A DNA stretch of 64,000 nt from Brettanomyces bruxellensis (lineage: Eukaryota > Ascomycota > Pichiomycetes > Pichiales > Pichiaceae): NCBI RefSeq assembly GCF_011074885.1, contig NC_054687.1:744001-808000 (forward strand), written 5' to 3'. Positions within the stretch are counted from its first letter, which is position 1, and every line of letters begins with the position of its first letter. Below are positions 43,555-54,254 of this stretch, in pieces. A program made the translations under genes and the position numbers. A model generated the notes under the pieces. That model ran no database searches and had not been told where the DNA came from. It was given only the letters and a program-made list of their open reading frames with translations.

Positions 43555-44112
43555 ATGTTTGCAAGACAGGGTATAAGATCAGCATCAAGATTTGGCGTTA
43601 GAAACGCTTCTACTGCATCCTCGGTTGTTTCCAAGGTTACTGGTAAGTACTCCCTTACTTGAGAGCAAGAGTATTGCTGAAGGAATACGCAAAGCTCATG
43701 ATAAAGGAACTCTAATTTCTCTTTTTTTTTAATAGATTTTGTGGGGGCCAATTATACTAACAAAAAAGCACAATCACTAACTGTAGGATTTGCCAACTGC
43801 TCATGGTACTGGACCAAAGTGTTTGGTAATGTTGCCAAACAGATTTATATTAAGGAAGGTCTTACGCCTCCAAATGCTTCAGAATTCAGAAAGGTTTATG
43901 ATGATGCTGTTAAGCAAGGTTTGCTTCTAGTGAGAGATCCAAAGAGATACTCAACATCCCTTCTTAGAGTTGCTCAAACATCTACCAGCGGCGATTACTT
44001 AAAGTACGGTTGCTATTTGATTCAAATCCTTGGATTCTTTGCTTTGGGAGAGATTGTCGGCAGAAGAAAATTGGCAGGATATCCTGATTACGGCCCAAAG
44101 AAGAGCAATTAA
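43555..44112 (+). CDS. ATP20: ATP synthase subunit g, spliced
   Basis: Two exons, 43555-43642 and 43736-44112, give 154 residues. The 93-nt intron has GTAAGT, a CTAAT near the 3' end as probable branch point, a T tract and AATAG. Exon 1 supplies a presequence-like start (MFARQGIRSASRFGVRNAST). Exon 2 holds the subunit g core: GNVAKQIYIKEGLTPPNASEF, YLKYGCYLIQILGFFALGEI with a GxxxG-like membrane segment, and GRRKLAGY. Subunit g supports dimerisation of F1Fo ATP synthase in the inner membrane. MCM4 precedes it, as in S. cerevisiae (MCM4-ATP20). Confidence 0.93.
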
Positions 44113-44304
44113 ACAATAAATTGCAACTGTATTATTTACATCATACGTGAAGCTCCATTCCAGCTCCCTTCTTGCTTGCCATTCTCCATATTCTCTAGAG
44201 TTCAGAATTCCGCATATATTTATTCCATTTAAATGCTATCCATAGTTTATATCAAGTTATGATTTGCAATTAGCAACATCATTTTTTTATTATTAATTTT
44301 TACA

Positions 44305-46029
44305 TTAATTTCTATTTGCAGCCTGGTGATCGTTATCTTGTAACTTCCGATTCTTTGGCCTGTTCAAAAGTTCTCTTCTCTTGGAGCCGTCTATCATATC
44401 TCTGCGTTTCTTTCTCTTTCTACTATCAATATTCGGAACAGTGCTAATTCTTCCCCTTTTCACGGGATTTCGTTTCAACTCGTGCTTTTTCTTTTTGGAA
44501 AGCTTTGGCATTCCTTCACGAAGCCATTTTGGAACACCTTCGACTGACCCACTCTGTTTCATAACGTTGACTACTGTCTTCACTAAATCCATATCGACTT
44601 TAGTATAAAATGTGACCGCTCTTCCAATCCTTCCAGCTCTACCAGTACGTCCTATTCTATGCACATAAGCTTGGGCCGAATTTGGAACATCATAGTTAAT
44701 CACCATGTTTATCCCCTTAAAGTCAATGCCTCGAGCTAAAACATCCGTACAGATGAGACACCATAATTCTCCACGCTTGAATTTCTCAAGAACCTTTTCA
44801 CGCTGGACTTGTGTTCTTTCTGCGTGAATAACATCGACATTGAGACCATCATAGATTAATTCGTGGAACAACGCCTTTGCACGGGGGATTGACTGTAAAA
44901 AGATGATTACAGGGGGCTTAAATTCACCCTGCTGAATCATATTCCTTATTGCTATTAACTTTCCATGCTCATCACCACAGAACACCAACTTCTGTTCAAT
45001 ATTTGTATTAGCTGCCTCTTTATGTCCAACAATTATTCTCTCCGGATATGTCATAACACTCTGCGCAATTTCCTCCACACTAGATGTTATGGTGGCTGAA
45101 AAAATGGATCTTCTCAAATGCGGGTTTGTACAAGCAGTAAGGATTCGGTCTGTCTGCTCAACAAAATTCGATTCGAACATTTTATCGGCTTCATCAAGTA
45201 CGATATGATGTATGTGACTAAGATCGATTGCATCATCTTCTACTAAACTGATTAATCGAAGAGGAGTAGTGATTATGATGTTGAACTTAGACGACTGAAT
45301 AACCTTGTTTCGAAGCTTAGCAGCCAGACTTTTGTTTAAATATGCAACCTTTATTCCAGGAACACCATTCACAATCTTTGAAAGTTCTGAAAATATTTGA
45401 TATGCTAATTCCTTCGTAGGGGAAACCACCAGTCCATAAATCCCGGAACCTTTTGTTGACTTTCCTTTAACTGAATTTTGTGGACTAATGAAATCTAGCA
45501 AGGATTGTACTAACGGTATAAGAAATGCTAATGTTTTACCAGAACCTGTAGGTGCACAGCCAATAATATCACGATCATACATTGCTGCTGGAATAGCTTC
45601 ACATTGAATAGGTGTAGGCTCAGTAAAGCCCTCTTTAAGTAAATTGTCCAATAAGGTACGGTTGAGTTTGAACCGAGTAACTAAATCTTCAAAGGATCCA
45701 ATCGGCAATGGTAAATCTTCTCCTGATGTTTTAATGCCATATTTCTTCCTTAACTTTGAGGCATCTTCCTCTGTCTGAATCTTTGGAGGAGGGAGGTCAT
45801 CTTGCCCTTCATTCTTATCCTTAGTTTCATCTTCTAATTCATCGGCAGTATGCTTTTCAATTTTGTGATCATGGAAAAAATCTATTTCTTTTTCCACCTC
45901 TTCTTTTAAAGCCTTCTGCTTTCCCTGCTGACCTCTGATCTGCGCACTAGTAGCTTTTGTAAAACTTCCACTACCAGATTTGGATTTATCCAACGACGCA
46001 CCTCTTGTTAAAGCCCTGAAAAGATCCAT
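44305..46029 (-). CDS. ROK1: DEAD-box RNA helicase Rok1
   Basis: 574 residues (S. cerevisiae 564), RNA helicase for early 18S rRNA processing in the nucleolus (DDX52). Motifs: Q motif region FTEPTPIQCEAIP, Walker A APTGSGKT, PTKELAYQ, VLDEADKM, FSATITS, DVLARGIDF and HRIGRTGRAGR. The N-terminal 110 residues are charged. The C-terminal tail is Lys/Arg-rich (KKKKHELKRNPVKRGR), typical of nucleolar proteins. It is divergent from MRPL15, with an RRPE-like element in the shared promoter. Confidence 0.95.
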   Translation of the reverse strand: MDLFRALTRGASLDKSKSGSGSFTKATSAQIRGQQGKQKALKEEVEKEIDFFHDHKIEKHTADELEDETKDKNEGQDDLPPPKIQTEEDASKLRKKYGIKTSGEDLPLPIGSFEDLVTRFKLNRTLLDNLLKEGFTEPTPIQCEAIPAAMYDRDIIGCAPTGSGKTLAFLIPLVQSLLDFISPQNSVKGKSTKGSGIYGLVVSPTKELAYQIFSELSKIVNGVPGIKVAYLNKSLAAKLRNKVIQSSKFNIIITTPLRLISLVEDDAIDLSHIHHIVLDEADKMFESNFVEQTDRILTACTNPHLRRSIFSATITSSVEEIAQSVMTYPERIIVGHKEAANTNIEQKLVFCGDEHGKLIAIRNMIQQGEFKPPVIIFLQSIPRAKALFHELIYDGLNVDVIHAERTQVQREKVLEKFKRGELWCLICTDVLARGIDFKGINMVINYDVPNSAQAYVHRIGRTGRAGRIGRAVTFYTKVDMDLVKTVVNVMKQSGSVEGVPKWLREGMPKLSKKKKHELKRNPVKRGRISTVPNIDSRKRKKRRDMIDGSKRRELLNRPKNRKLQDNDHQAANRN

Positions 46030-46158
46030 TTTGTATGGCTGATGTAAGATCTCTTATATAACGCCAACTAAATAAAAAGGAAGATAGTAATTTAAGATCA
46101 ATCTTTGCTTCACGATGAAAACTCCGAATAATCTGAAATTTTTTTTCTTATCGCAGGT

Positions 46159-46168
46159 AAAATTTTCA
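46159..46168 (-). promoter_or_regulatory. RRPE-like element of ROK1
   Basis: TGAAAATTTT on the ROK1 strand, about 130 bp upstream of its ATG, in the 508-bp divergent ROK1/MRPL15 promoter (46030-46537). It resembles the ribosomal RNA processing element of ribosome-biogenesis genes. The AT-rich match could be chance. Confidence 0.35.
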
Positions 46169-46537
46169 GTGCAGGTCGAAAGCGTGGCTCATGAATTCTG
46201 TGTGGCAGTGCAAATGGGTATTCAAAATTTTTTTTCTAGTGAATTTATCCACAGTGATTAGTGTCTTGTCTATACAATTGGGGAAGCAAAAAATGTACAC
46301 TGAATGTGTGTAGTTACTGTTGATCTTAGCAAAGCGTTCAACTTGAATTTTCAGATTTGATCAACCAAAACTCCAATATTTTGTATCTGTGGTCGTCGAT
46401 CTATATTTATATAAGAAATCGTCACTTCATTTCGGAGCAAACAAGTTGGTATATTTATTTAACTATAACCATATAAAGCAATTTAATCACACATAACAAA
46501 TACTGAATAGTGGTACAATAGTGCAGAATAAGGAAGC

Positions 46538-47236
46538 ATGAATTGTCTTAGAACTGCTGCGGATAGACTATCGTTTTCTAGTGTGATGCGGGGGAAAATA
46601 TTATTCCAAAATGTACAGAGGAGAAATGTGGTTTTTGTCAGAGGAAAACGTGTGAAAGGTATGCTTAGAGATCCAAGCGACTATCTGACATCGAAGGGAA
46701 TTAAATACAGCTTATCCGAAGATAATATAAAGCCCTTGAAGAACTTCCTAGGTAAGGAGTACGAACTCCCAGATAAAATGCTCCTTCAGATTCTTACGCA
46801 CAAGTCGTTTGCTCACGGTTCAAAACCATACAACGAAAAGTTCTCATTCTTCGGTGAGCGTCTCTTAAAATATGCTGCCACAAAGTTTGTTCTTGCAACA
46901 GGCAGAAATGAAAACTATAAATATTCGGTGGGTGGATATAACTTTGACTCTATTGGATCATTAGCTCACCGTTTGATTGTGACTGATAAGAGTTTAAGCG
47001 AATTTGCTAGTGAAAAGGGAATTGATAAAATATTCTTCTGCAAAGTGGCTCTTCCGTATTCAGAAAAGGAGCATGAAAAGAATGTTAAACCTAAGGCAAT
47101 GTATTCGACTATAGTGTCATCCTTGGCTGGTGCTATTGCTGCTCAACACGGAAAGGCAGTTGCTGAAAAATTTGTCAATGAAATGTTATTTAAGGATATA
47201 TCGCAATTGGTTTTGAAGATAGAAGACGGCCAGTGA
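46538..47236 (+). CDS. MRPL15: mitochondrial ribosomal protein mL57 (RNase III fold)
   Basis: 232 residues. The first about 35 residues are basic and Ser-rich (MNCLRTAADRLSFSS), a likely mitochondrial presequence. The rest has an RNase III-like helical fold (MLLQILTHKSFAHGSKPYNEKFSFFGERLLKYAATKF is its core in the pattern hxxLxHKSxxxx...NExxxxxGxxLL) but lacks the acidic catalytic residues. This fits the inactive RNase III family member Mrpl15 of the yeast mitochondrial large subunit (S. cerevisiae 253 residues). The ATG at 46538 directly precedes the presequence. Confidence 0.8.
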   Translation: MNCLRTAADRLSFSSVMRGKILFQNVQRRNVVFVRGKRVKGMLRDPSDYLTSKGIKYSLSEDNIKPLKNFLGKEYELPDKMLLQILTHKSFAHGSKPYNEKFSFFGERLLKYAATKFVLATGRNENYKYSVGGYNFDSIGSLAHRLIVTDKSLSEFASEKGIDKIFFCKVALPYSEKEHEKNVKPKAMYSTIVSSLAGAIAAQHGKAVAEKFVNEMLFKDISQLVLKIEDGQ

Positions 47237-47482
47237 GTGAGCTTGTTAATACTATAGAAAAGAGGAAAACAGCCTGTAAAAAAGTATGTGCTTTAACCTG
47301 TGAATGTGTTTGGATTCTGACGCTTTAATTAAGGATATTATTCTGCTCACAGTTCCAGCAAGTATACAGCTCATTACAACTTATATATATTATGCACAAG
47401 GGTTCAAACCAAGCCAATATTAGATTTTTTTGTCAGATAGCAGCTTATTTCATTTGAAGGAGTAGAGGTTGTATACTAAATG

Positions 47483-47499
47483 AGAAGGTTAGACCTTCT
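47483..47499. repeat. small hairpin AGAAGGT-TAG-ACCTTCT
   Basis: Perfect 7-bp arms with a 3-nt loop, 246 bp after the MRPL15 stop. A closely similar hairpin is found at 53231-53249. Confidence 0.6.
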
Positions 47500-47976
47500 T
47501 TGGGAAGGAGACCCATATTGCCCTAAATGTTTGTTTATTTCACTTTTTTTTTTGAACTACTGCGTGTAAAGAACATTCGTTAGTACATTATTTCTTGAAG
47601 ACTTGGCTATTGAGAAAATTTTGTGTTTTACATCATAATTGTGTTTTCGACTGAATTTAGAGCTAGCACAATAATGTTTTTTAAAACCCGGATTAAAATC
47701 GATTTATATAATAGGTTGTCAACTAAATAATGAATATGGTCAACTTATATTCTATCGCCCCTCGACAAAACGCGCTGCCATCCGAAATAAAATTTCAAAC
47801 TTTACCAGCTTGTAATGTTAACGGGACACAAAGCTGACGCGAAATACCAACCTGTTTCGAGCCACAAGAGAGAAAAATTTCGAATTTAGCATGCCATTTT
47901 ATCGAGAACAGGGCTTCGACGTGCTTGATTATTCTACTTTTCTTGTTTAGAGCACACAAGATCAATTTTTTTTTTA

Positions 47977-47997
47977 TCTTACTTTAAAAAAGTAAGA
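47977..47997. repeat. inverted repeat TCTTACTTT / AAAGTAAGA
   Basis: Perfect 9-bp arms around AAA, about 270 bp upstream of SPA2. T runs on the left and A runs on the right lengthen the symmetry to about 50 bp. Confidence 0.65.
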
Positions 47998-48263
47998 AGA
48001 GAAAAAAAAATTAATTAAAATAAACACCGCACTTTTGTCTTGAATCAAATTTCACCGTGTTGATTTATACAAGGAAGAGATTACTTTGTTGAAAGAGAAC
48101 CGTTTTTTTCTAAAGAAAATAAACACAGATCGTGTGGGCTCGATATAAGAATATAACTTTATCACCGCTACAGATTACTTTGTGTTCCTTGACAAAATAA
48201 ATCATTTCTTAAACCTGAATCAGGAAACACTCACTTTATCCACTCTTTACGGCATATTCAGAG

Positions 48264-51200
48264 ATGATGAACTCTATACTGGAACCCTCAAATTTTATCA
48301 AGTATCACAAATCATTAAAGCTATATCTTGGAATCTCACAAGATAAGCTGACGCCCATAACATCTGCGCGTGTTGCCAAGGCGCGTGAAAAACTAAGCCG
48401 ATTAACTGAGATCCAATTTTATGATTTGAGTACCGATGTATACGATGAATTACAGAGGCGAATCAATGAAACAAATGAGAAACCAAAGCATCTTCTTCCG
48501 CAGTCCAACTACCATCCTAAAAGAAATCAAGCAAGACAAAAATTGGCCGCTTTACCGTCTCAAAGATTCAAGGATTTGGTGAATGATGTTCTTTTCGAGA
48601 TAGATAGAAGACACTTGGCAGAGCAACCTTCCATAGAACGATCGTCTATGGGCTCGCCAAACTTAAATGATTATCCTAGTGCTAGAGAGTCTTCTCAGCA
48701 GACTGAATCGAAGCGACTTAGTCTCCAGCGATCAGAACAATCATTGTCTATTCAGGAAATTCCAAAGCTACACATCGATTCACCTTTTGATGATTTGGAC
48801 GATGCTAATGAGGTTAAGACTCCTGTCAGAGAAAACTTTCAACAGCAAAAAGTTGAGACTCCCTCCCAACGTGAGATAAAAGCCACTAAAGTGGTTCCAA
48901 AGCGTGCAGAATTGACATGGTCGAGTGATGAGGAAGAGGAGGACGCTTTATCAAATGATGCCTCTCGTCCTGGGCGTATTTCTATTGAGTCAAGGGAAAT
49001 GAAGAATAGGGCAACAGAAAATAAATCACCGCTGACCTCCAATCACAATTCTTTGACCAAAGACACAAAAATAAAGGAGGATTACGAGGAGAAATTGAAG
49101 GCCAAGGATGATATAATTCAAGGATTGAACGAGCAACTAACTTCTTTGAGGGAGAACATTGAGTTGAATGAGCAAAAGGTGAGCAATCTAGAATCAGAGT
49201 TGTTGGAAAAAGATTCCAACATGAAGTCTTTGAAGGAGGAATCTTCAAAATTCTCTGAGCTCGAAGTTACCAACGCCGAACAATTAAACAAGATTGCTGA
49301 GCTTCAAGATCAGTTGCACAAAGCGATACCCAAGGTCAGAGAGCTTGATGATCTTAAAGGGAAGTATAAAGAGTTACAGGAAAAATATGAAAGCGCAGAC
49401 AGAGAGATAAATAGCAACTCGAATGATTTAAATGACAAAGTGTCCGATCTAGAGAAGCAAAACAAGTTGTTGCAAGAGGAGAGTGAATCGCAAAAAAGGT
49501 CGTATCAAGAACTTCAGAAAAAGCATGAGCAATTGTCCAGACAACATAGCTTGCTGCAAAAAGATCACACTGCTCTTCAAAAGACAATGGAAGATATTCC
49601 TATGGCAAGAAACGGGAGTAGCACGAGCTTGAAAAGGACTAGCAGCGAGATTCCAGACTCTGTCTGGCAGAAAAAGTTCCAAGAACTAAAAGCAGACAAG
49701 ATTTCGGATTACATTATTTCGGCAAAAGGTCCAGATGTTGAAAGTTTGCAACGGTATTGCGATCTTGATGGTTCTGTCCCTTTGATTGCTGTAGCTAATC
49801 TCTATGCGGGCGTTGAGATGATGCTATCGTATATATCAGAGGAAAAGATTTCAACATTTGGTTTGTTCAATGGTGTTTCTGGTATTGCGGCCGCAGTTCG
49901 AGCTATAACAAAGGATGCCGGATCTACAGATCCAACGTCTGCCGTTGGAGAAAAAACACAGTTGATAGAGGCGTCACTTTCTAATCTTTTGACTAGCACT
50001 AGATACTACGCACTGTATTTGGATGTTATGCCAAAGCTCTTGATGCATGCTGCGATTAGCGACGTTTACTTTAGCGTGTTGGATTTGACGAGTCTGAGGA
50101 AGATTCATGCGGTTGGAGATACCTTGATCCAGGCAATTAAAGATAGTCGGTCTCGTACCGAGCAGTCTTTACAAGAGGCGAGCAATCAGAAAGCCCATGA
50201 ATTAACACAGTCCAATTTGCAGTCTCGTGAGTTGAATTCCCAGAAGAATGAAGATCCCTTAGCTTCTCTTCCAGATTATATCCACTCCGGAAATTTACCT
50301 GACGTGCCTAAATTTGATGGAGATGGATCTGATGCCAGCACTCCTCCAAGAACTCCAACCGAGGAGGAAACCTTAACTCAAGTTAAGCCGCTCAGAATGG
50401 CCGAAAGATTATCATCACAGGAGGATCTTACAAAAAGATCAACATCCGACGGTCACAGGGCTCCAAGGAACTTTAAAAGACCTCTGCCTACTATAAGTCC
50501 AATACAGGTGCACTCTCCAAGGATGAGAAATATCTACCAAGACAAAAATTCAACCATGGAAAAAGCATCGGAAAAGCCATTGACCGTTCAGACAATTTCC
50601 ACTGATCGGTTGGCTGATCAGTCTGAAAGGCCGGTTGAAGTTGGAAAAGAGGCTGCGAGAAAAGATGTCGAGAGAAAAGAATCTGCAAAGAAGCAACCGG
50701 TGCATCTCAGTAAGATATCACCGACCTCTTCTGCTCCAAAGGCTATAAATACTGTTCCACATCTTGATCACCATACAATTAATAAGAAGCCAGCGGTCAT
50801 TTCGAAATCTCAAACACCAGTTAGGAATTCACCACCTGCTGCAAATGTGAGCGTTTCTTCATTGGCATCCAAGTTTTCTGAAATTTCAAGTAATGAAAGC
50901 ACACCACATAGCATTGGAAAAGCAGTGTCTAGAAGTGGATCTACTCCTCGGTCGTCTAAAATCAACAAGTTTAAACAGAGATTTGAGCAGAATGATGCAG
51001 AGAGTTTGAAGCATGACTCTTTTATCTCTAGTTCACCTAGTGGAAGTCCATCTCCCGTCAAGTATCACTCAAACGGCGGAGAAGTTGCCAAAGCATTTGA
51101 TAAATTCGGTGCTAGGGTGAACTCTATGGACAGATCACCTGTTTCTAAAAGACTCTTCACTGATGAAAAACAGGACGACGATGAAAGCGATGGAGATAGT

Positions 51201-52028
51201 GAGGAGTCTGAATATGACACTACGGGAGTTGAGGCAAAAATTGAAACCGTGCGAAAAATTCCTCAATACGAGCAGAGTGGTACGGAGTCAGATTTGAAGG
51301 TTCCAGAGCCTAAGCCAAGATATATACAAGGCAGTGGATCTACAGATGAAATATCTAATAGTAATCAGACAAGGGCAGTGGCGGCAGAAGTATCAGATGA
51401 GGAAGCATCAGACGAGGAAAGCAAGAAAGAAGAAAGTAAGGAGGTGGATATAAGGCAGGAAGATAAAATGAGCGATGATAACGATGCAGAGGAGAAAAAA
51501 GAGACTCCTATGAGAGCAACGACTGAGGAAGAGGAAGAAAACTTTGATTTTGAAAACTTCAACACTTTGGACCCAGACAACACTTTGAAGGAGTTGTTGC
51601 TTTACTTAGAACATCAGACTGTTGAGGTGATATCTGCAATTCAACAGCTCCTACAGTCGATCAGGAATCCAAAGGCAACAAGAGGTCTTTTGCGTGGTGC
51701 TGCAGAACTGATCATCACAGTTGTGAAGCAAATGTGCGAAGGTACCAAGACTCTGATGAGCCAAAGCCGGTATGCGGACGCTATGGGTCACGCACAATAT
51801 GTTGTGGATGTGTTGGATGACTGCGTTATACGGATGGATAAATTATACGGAAAAGATCACAGCAAGGATGTGATGTATGCCGACAAGGACTTCAAGCAAA
51901 GATCCGCAGGTATTGCTTTTGATATAGCTAGAAGCACCAAAGAGTTGGTTAAGACAGTTGAGGAAGCCAGTTTAAGAGACGAGATAGCAGTCATTGACTC
52001 AAGGTTGAATGCTCCAAGTCACGCCTAG
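48264..52028 (+). CDS. SPA2: polarisome scaffold Spa2
   Basis: 1254 residues (ATG ATG start, first one chosen), scaffold at the bud tip that binds Bni1, Pea2, Bud6 and cell-wall-integrity MAPK parts. The two N-terminal SHD repeats are clear: KAREKLSRLTEIQFYDLSTD at about residue 33 and QARQKLAALPSQRFKDLVND at about 91. A coiled coil spans about 260-450. A conserved middle domain follows (KKFQELKADKISDYI, AVANLYAGVEMMLSYISEE). A long Ser/Thr/Pro-rich stretch leads to the C-terminal Spa2 domain (LKELLLYLEHQTVEVISAI, GHAQYVVDVLDDC). Together with PKC1 in this window it belongs to polarised growth and wall maintenance. Confidence 0.93.
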   Translation: MMNSILEPSNFIKYHKSLKLYLGISQDKLTPITSARVAKAREKLSRLTEIQFYDLSTDVYDELQRRINETNEKPKHLLPQSNYHPKRNQARQKLAALPSQRFKDLVNDVLFEIDRRHLAEQPSIERSSMGSPNLNDYPSARESSQQTESKRLSLQRSEQSLSIQEIPKLHIDSPFDDLDDANEVKTPVRENFQQQKVETPSQREIKATKVVPKRAELTWSSDEEEEDALSNDASRPGRISIESREMKNRATENKSPLTSNHNSLTKDTKIKEDYEEKLKAKDDIIQGLNEQLTSLRENIELNEQKVSNLESELLEKDSNMKSLKEESSKFSELEVTNAEQLNKIAELQDQLHKAIPKVRELDDLKGKYKELQEKYESADREINSNSNDLNDKVSDLEKQNKLLQEESESQKRSYQELQKKHEQLSRQHSLLQKDHTALQKTMEDIPMARNGSSTSLKRTSSEIPDSVWQKKFQELKADKISDYIISAKGPDVESLQRYCDLDGSVPLIAVANLYAGVEMMLSYISEEKISTFGLFNGVSGIAAAVRAITKDAGSTDPTSAVGEKTQLIEASLSNLLTSTRYYALYLDVMPKLLMHAAISDVYFSVLDLTSLRKIHAVGDTLIQAIKDSRSRTEQSLQEASNQKAHELTQSNLQSRELNSQKNEDPLASLPDYIHSGNLPDVPKFDGDGSDASTPPRTPTEEETLTQVKPLRMAERLSSQEDLTKRSTSDGHRAPRNFKRPLPTISPIQVHSPRMRNIYQDKNSTMEKASEKPLTVQTISTDRLADQSERPVEVGKEAARKDVERKESAKKQPVHLSKISPTSSAPKAINTVPHLDHHTINKKPAVISKSQTPVRNSPPAANVSVSSLASKFSEISSNESTPHSIGKAVSRSGSTPRSSKINKFKQRFEQNDAESLKHDSFISSSPSGSPSPVKYHSNGGEVAKAFDKFGARVNSMDRSPVSKRLFTDEKQDDDESDGDSEESEYDTTGVEAKIETVRKIPQYEQSGTESDLKVPEPKPRYIQGSGSTDEISNSNQTRAVAAEVSDEEASDEESKKEESKEVDIRQEDKMSDDNDAEEKKETPMRATTEEEEENFDFENFNTLDPDNTLKELLLYLEHQTVEVISAIQQLLQSIRNPKATRGLLRGAAELIITVVKQMCEGTKTLMSQSRYADAMGHAQYVVDVLDDCVIRMDKLYGKDHSKDVMYADKDFKQRSAGIAFDIARSTKELVKTVEEASLRDEIAVIDSRLNAPSHA

Positions 52029-52559
52029 ATGCGGGATGCTTTCGGATGATAACCTACGCGAATACGTAAGTTGTGACAAACTTATGCTGTTAGAAATAGA
52101 GAATAGAAAATTAGAATGAAAAAAAGATAATAAGAATAACATCGAGATTACGTTCGGTAGAGTAGAGTGCGAAAAGAATGTTCAGAAGATACGCATGCCA
52201 GAAGTTGATTAAAGAAAGAATACCAAGACCAAAAAATAAGAAAACTGATACAGCTGGCTGCTTAGAATTGGGACTATTTTCTACGTAAATGTAATTAATG
52301 ACTGTAAATGACATAGATGAATGAAACGCCGAGAAGGGAAGATAGAATCTGAAGCTTCCCCGCATTTTTTGCTGGATAACAAAGGAAAAAGAGCTTGTTA
52401 GGGAATGGCATAAATTGCAAAGAGGATTCAACTTTGAATGATTAAATTTGAAGGAAAGTTTTCCGGCAACAATAAGATGGAAATGAAGAAAGGAAAATAG
52501 AATTTGCTTTGGGAAAACAAAGTTTACTTGACGGCCCTAGGGACCGAAAAGAATAAGCG

Positions 52560-52586
52560 AAAAAAAAAAAAAAAAAAAAAAAAAAA
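52560..52586. repeat. A27 homopolymer tract
   Basis: 27 consecutive A bases on the plus strand, 3' of SPA2. It has the same length as the tract at 10770. Confidence 0.85.
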
Positions 52587-53205
52587 TTTAAAAGCTCATT
52601 GAACAAAAAATAATGAATGAATGAGCGAAAAGATTGACCAGAAACAATGTGCCCCACATAAAATTCTAGGACGTAAGGCAGACGTCTATTTTTCAGCCAT
52701 TCGGAGTATGATCAACCGTACGGATAATTATCAGAAGTGCACAAACAAAAATCATCGCTCCCCCACAATTTATTGCGTGTGGCTGTAATGGAAATTAATT
52801 ATTCAATAGAAGAAATCTTTAAATTTGGGATAGGAACAGATCTCAGTGTTTCAATCTCGGGGATGAATACCGTAATACACACAGAAGTTTCCCTACTTGG
52901 GGCAAATACTCCTATAAACGAGTGACAGAAACCGGCACACAAACAATAACCGCCTCCTTGCCATTTGTCCTTTTTCCCTTAATCACACTTAAGATTTCGG
53001 ATGATCTGATTCTACGGAAGAATGTTTTTCGACACAAAATAGAAAGGAATTAGTCGCTAATCAACACTTGGAGAATTCGATTCAGGAAACTTGGCCTCAT
53101 CATTGTGTGTTAAGTCTTGTAGGCAGAACATACATAGCGGATAAGTTAACCAATCAGGGTGATGCAAAAAAAAAGGTCCAAATAAATTTTAACTCTTAAA
53201 AAATA

Positions 53206-53298
53206 CTTGAGAGCTCAAGCCTACTTGTTTGAGAAGGTAGACCTTTCTCAGGCCATCGTCCATCATCTTAAACAACTTCTAGTAGAATAGTTGTTTAA
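53206..53298. repeat. cluster of three small hairpins
   Basis: In 93 bp: CTTGAG-AG-CTCAAG (53206-53219), GAGAAGGTAGACCTTTCTC with one bulge (53231-53249), and TTAAACAACT / AGTTGTTTAA, perfect 10-bp arms around an 11-nt loop (53268-53298). They lie about 1 kb upstream of the GATA gene. They could be a structured RNA or protein-binding palindromes. Confidence 0.6.
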
Positions 53299-54254
53299 AA
53301 TTCTCAAAGCTCATCGGCATTTTAAATTCTTTAGCTAGAGAAGTTACGCATTCGCACCGAAAAAAAAAAGAATCGTAACTCCCGTGTGTATAACGTGACG
53401 AGATTTTTGAAGCAATTCGTTTTCTATTATTATTGTTAGATTTTTTCTTGGGGTTCGCATAGCATTGTCAGCCGCTCAAGTAAAATTTATTTCTATCTCG
53501 GTTTAAAATTTCTTGACTCAGTAGGAAAGCAAATCCCATCCAAACATATTTGGCACAATTACCAAACAAATTTAACATTCAGATAGCAGTAGACACCAAC
53601 TGGGGCATTATACCAGCAAAGAAAAGAAGTGTTGCTCACAAAAATTGATCGTTTTCCTGGCTATTTTTACGACCAGTTTACGGAGTGATCGGCTTCAAAG
53701 ATTCCTGTAAACGGAAACTCCTCGGGAACTAAAAAAAAAAGGAAAACGAAAAAAGCGAATTATTGGCCGCATCTTATGACACAAAATACGGCCTAGGTTT
53801 TAAAGTCATCTGTCTGTGCATTCAATTGTTGCATTGTCTGCTGCCTCATAAAGCCTATTGTTTGCAGTACAAATTCTGCCCCAGATCTCCTGTTACTCTT
53901 AGATCTTGCTTCTATTGTTTCCTTAACACTTTTTCCCTGATCAGCTACTCCACTCTCCCCACTTTTTTATTTTTGACAATCGTATATAATTCGGTTTATG
54001 TTTTCTTACTTTAACAATTTCCCTCCCTCCAGATCCAATCTCCCCCATTTTTTTCCTCATAAGGGGAGATCTTGTCGTATTCTTGCTTGTCGTCCCATCA
54101 AACTTATTATACTTTAGATATATCACATCTTACCCTTTTATCGAAAGGCTTACTCGTATACATTACATTCTATATAACACAGAAAATTCATCACGATTTT
54201 CGTTCTCAACTATATCCATACCGGCAGATTTATTATATTATATTCAGATACACG

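Larger units (their letters stand above)
47237..48263. other. intergenic region, SPA2 promoter
   Basis: 1.03 kb between MRPL15 and SPA2 on the plus strand. It has two small inverted repeats (47483-47499 and 47977-47997) and several poly-T or poly-A tracts. No gene is recognised. Confidence 0.45.
52029..54254. other. long intergenic region upstream of the GATA factor
   Basis: 2.2 kb between SPA2 and the GATA factor gene, the second-longest gap. It contains an A27 tract (52560-52586) and a run of hairpins (53206-53298). Open frames such as 53763-54014 look random (Cys/Leu-rich, no conserved motif). Such a length upstream of a regulatory gene suggests a complex promoter, an unannotated RNA, or both. 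Confidence 0.5.

Noticed and set aside
53763..54014. 83-codon frame upstream of the GATA gene
   Set aside because: Cys/Leu/Phe-rich, no recognisable motif and no splice-supported extension.
54072..54254. N-terminal extension of the GATA protein
   Set aside because: It starts at a non-ATG codon and reads as a random Tyr/Ile-rich leader. The same reasoning removes short non-ATG extensions of TRS120, VMA5 and TCD2.
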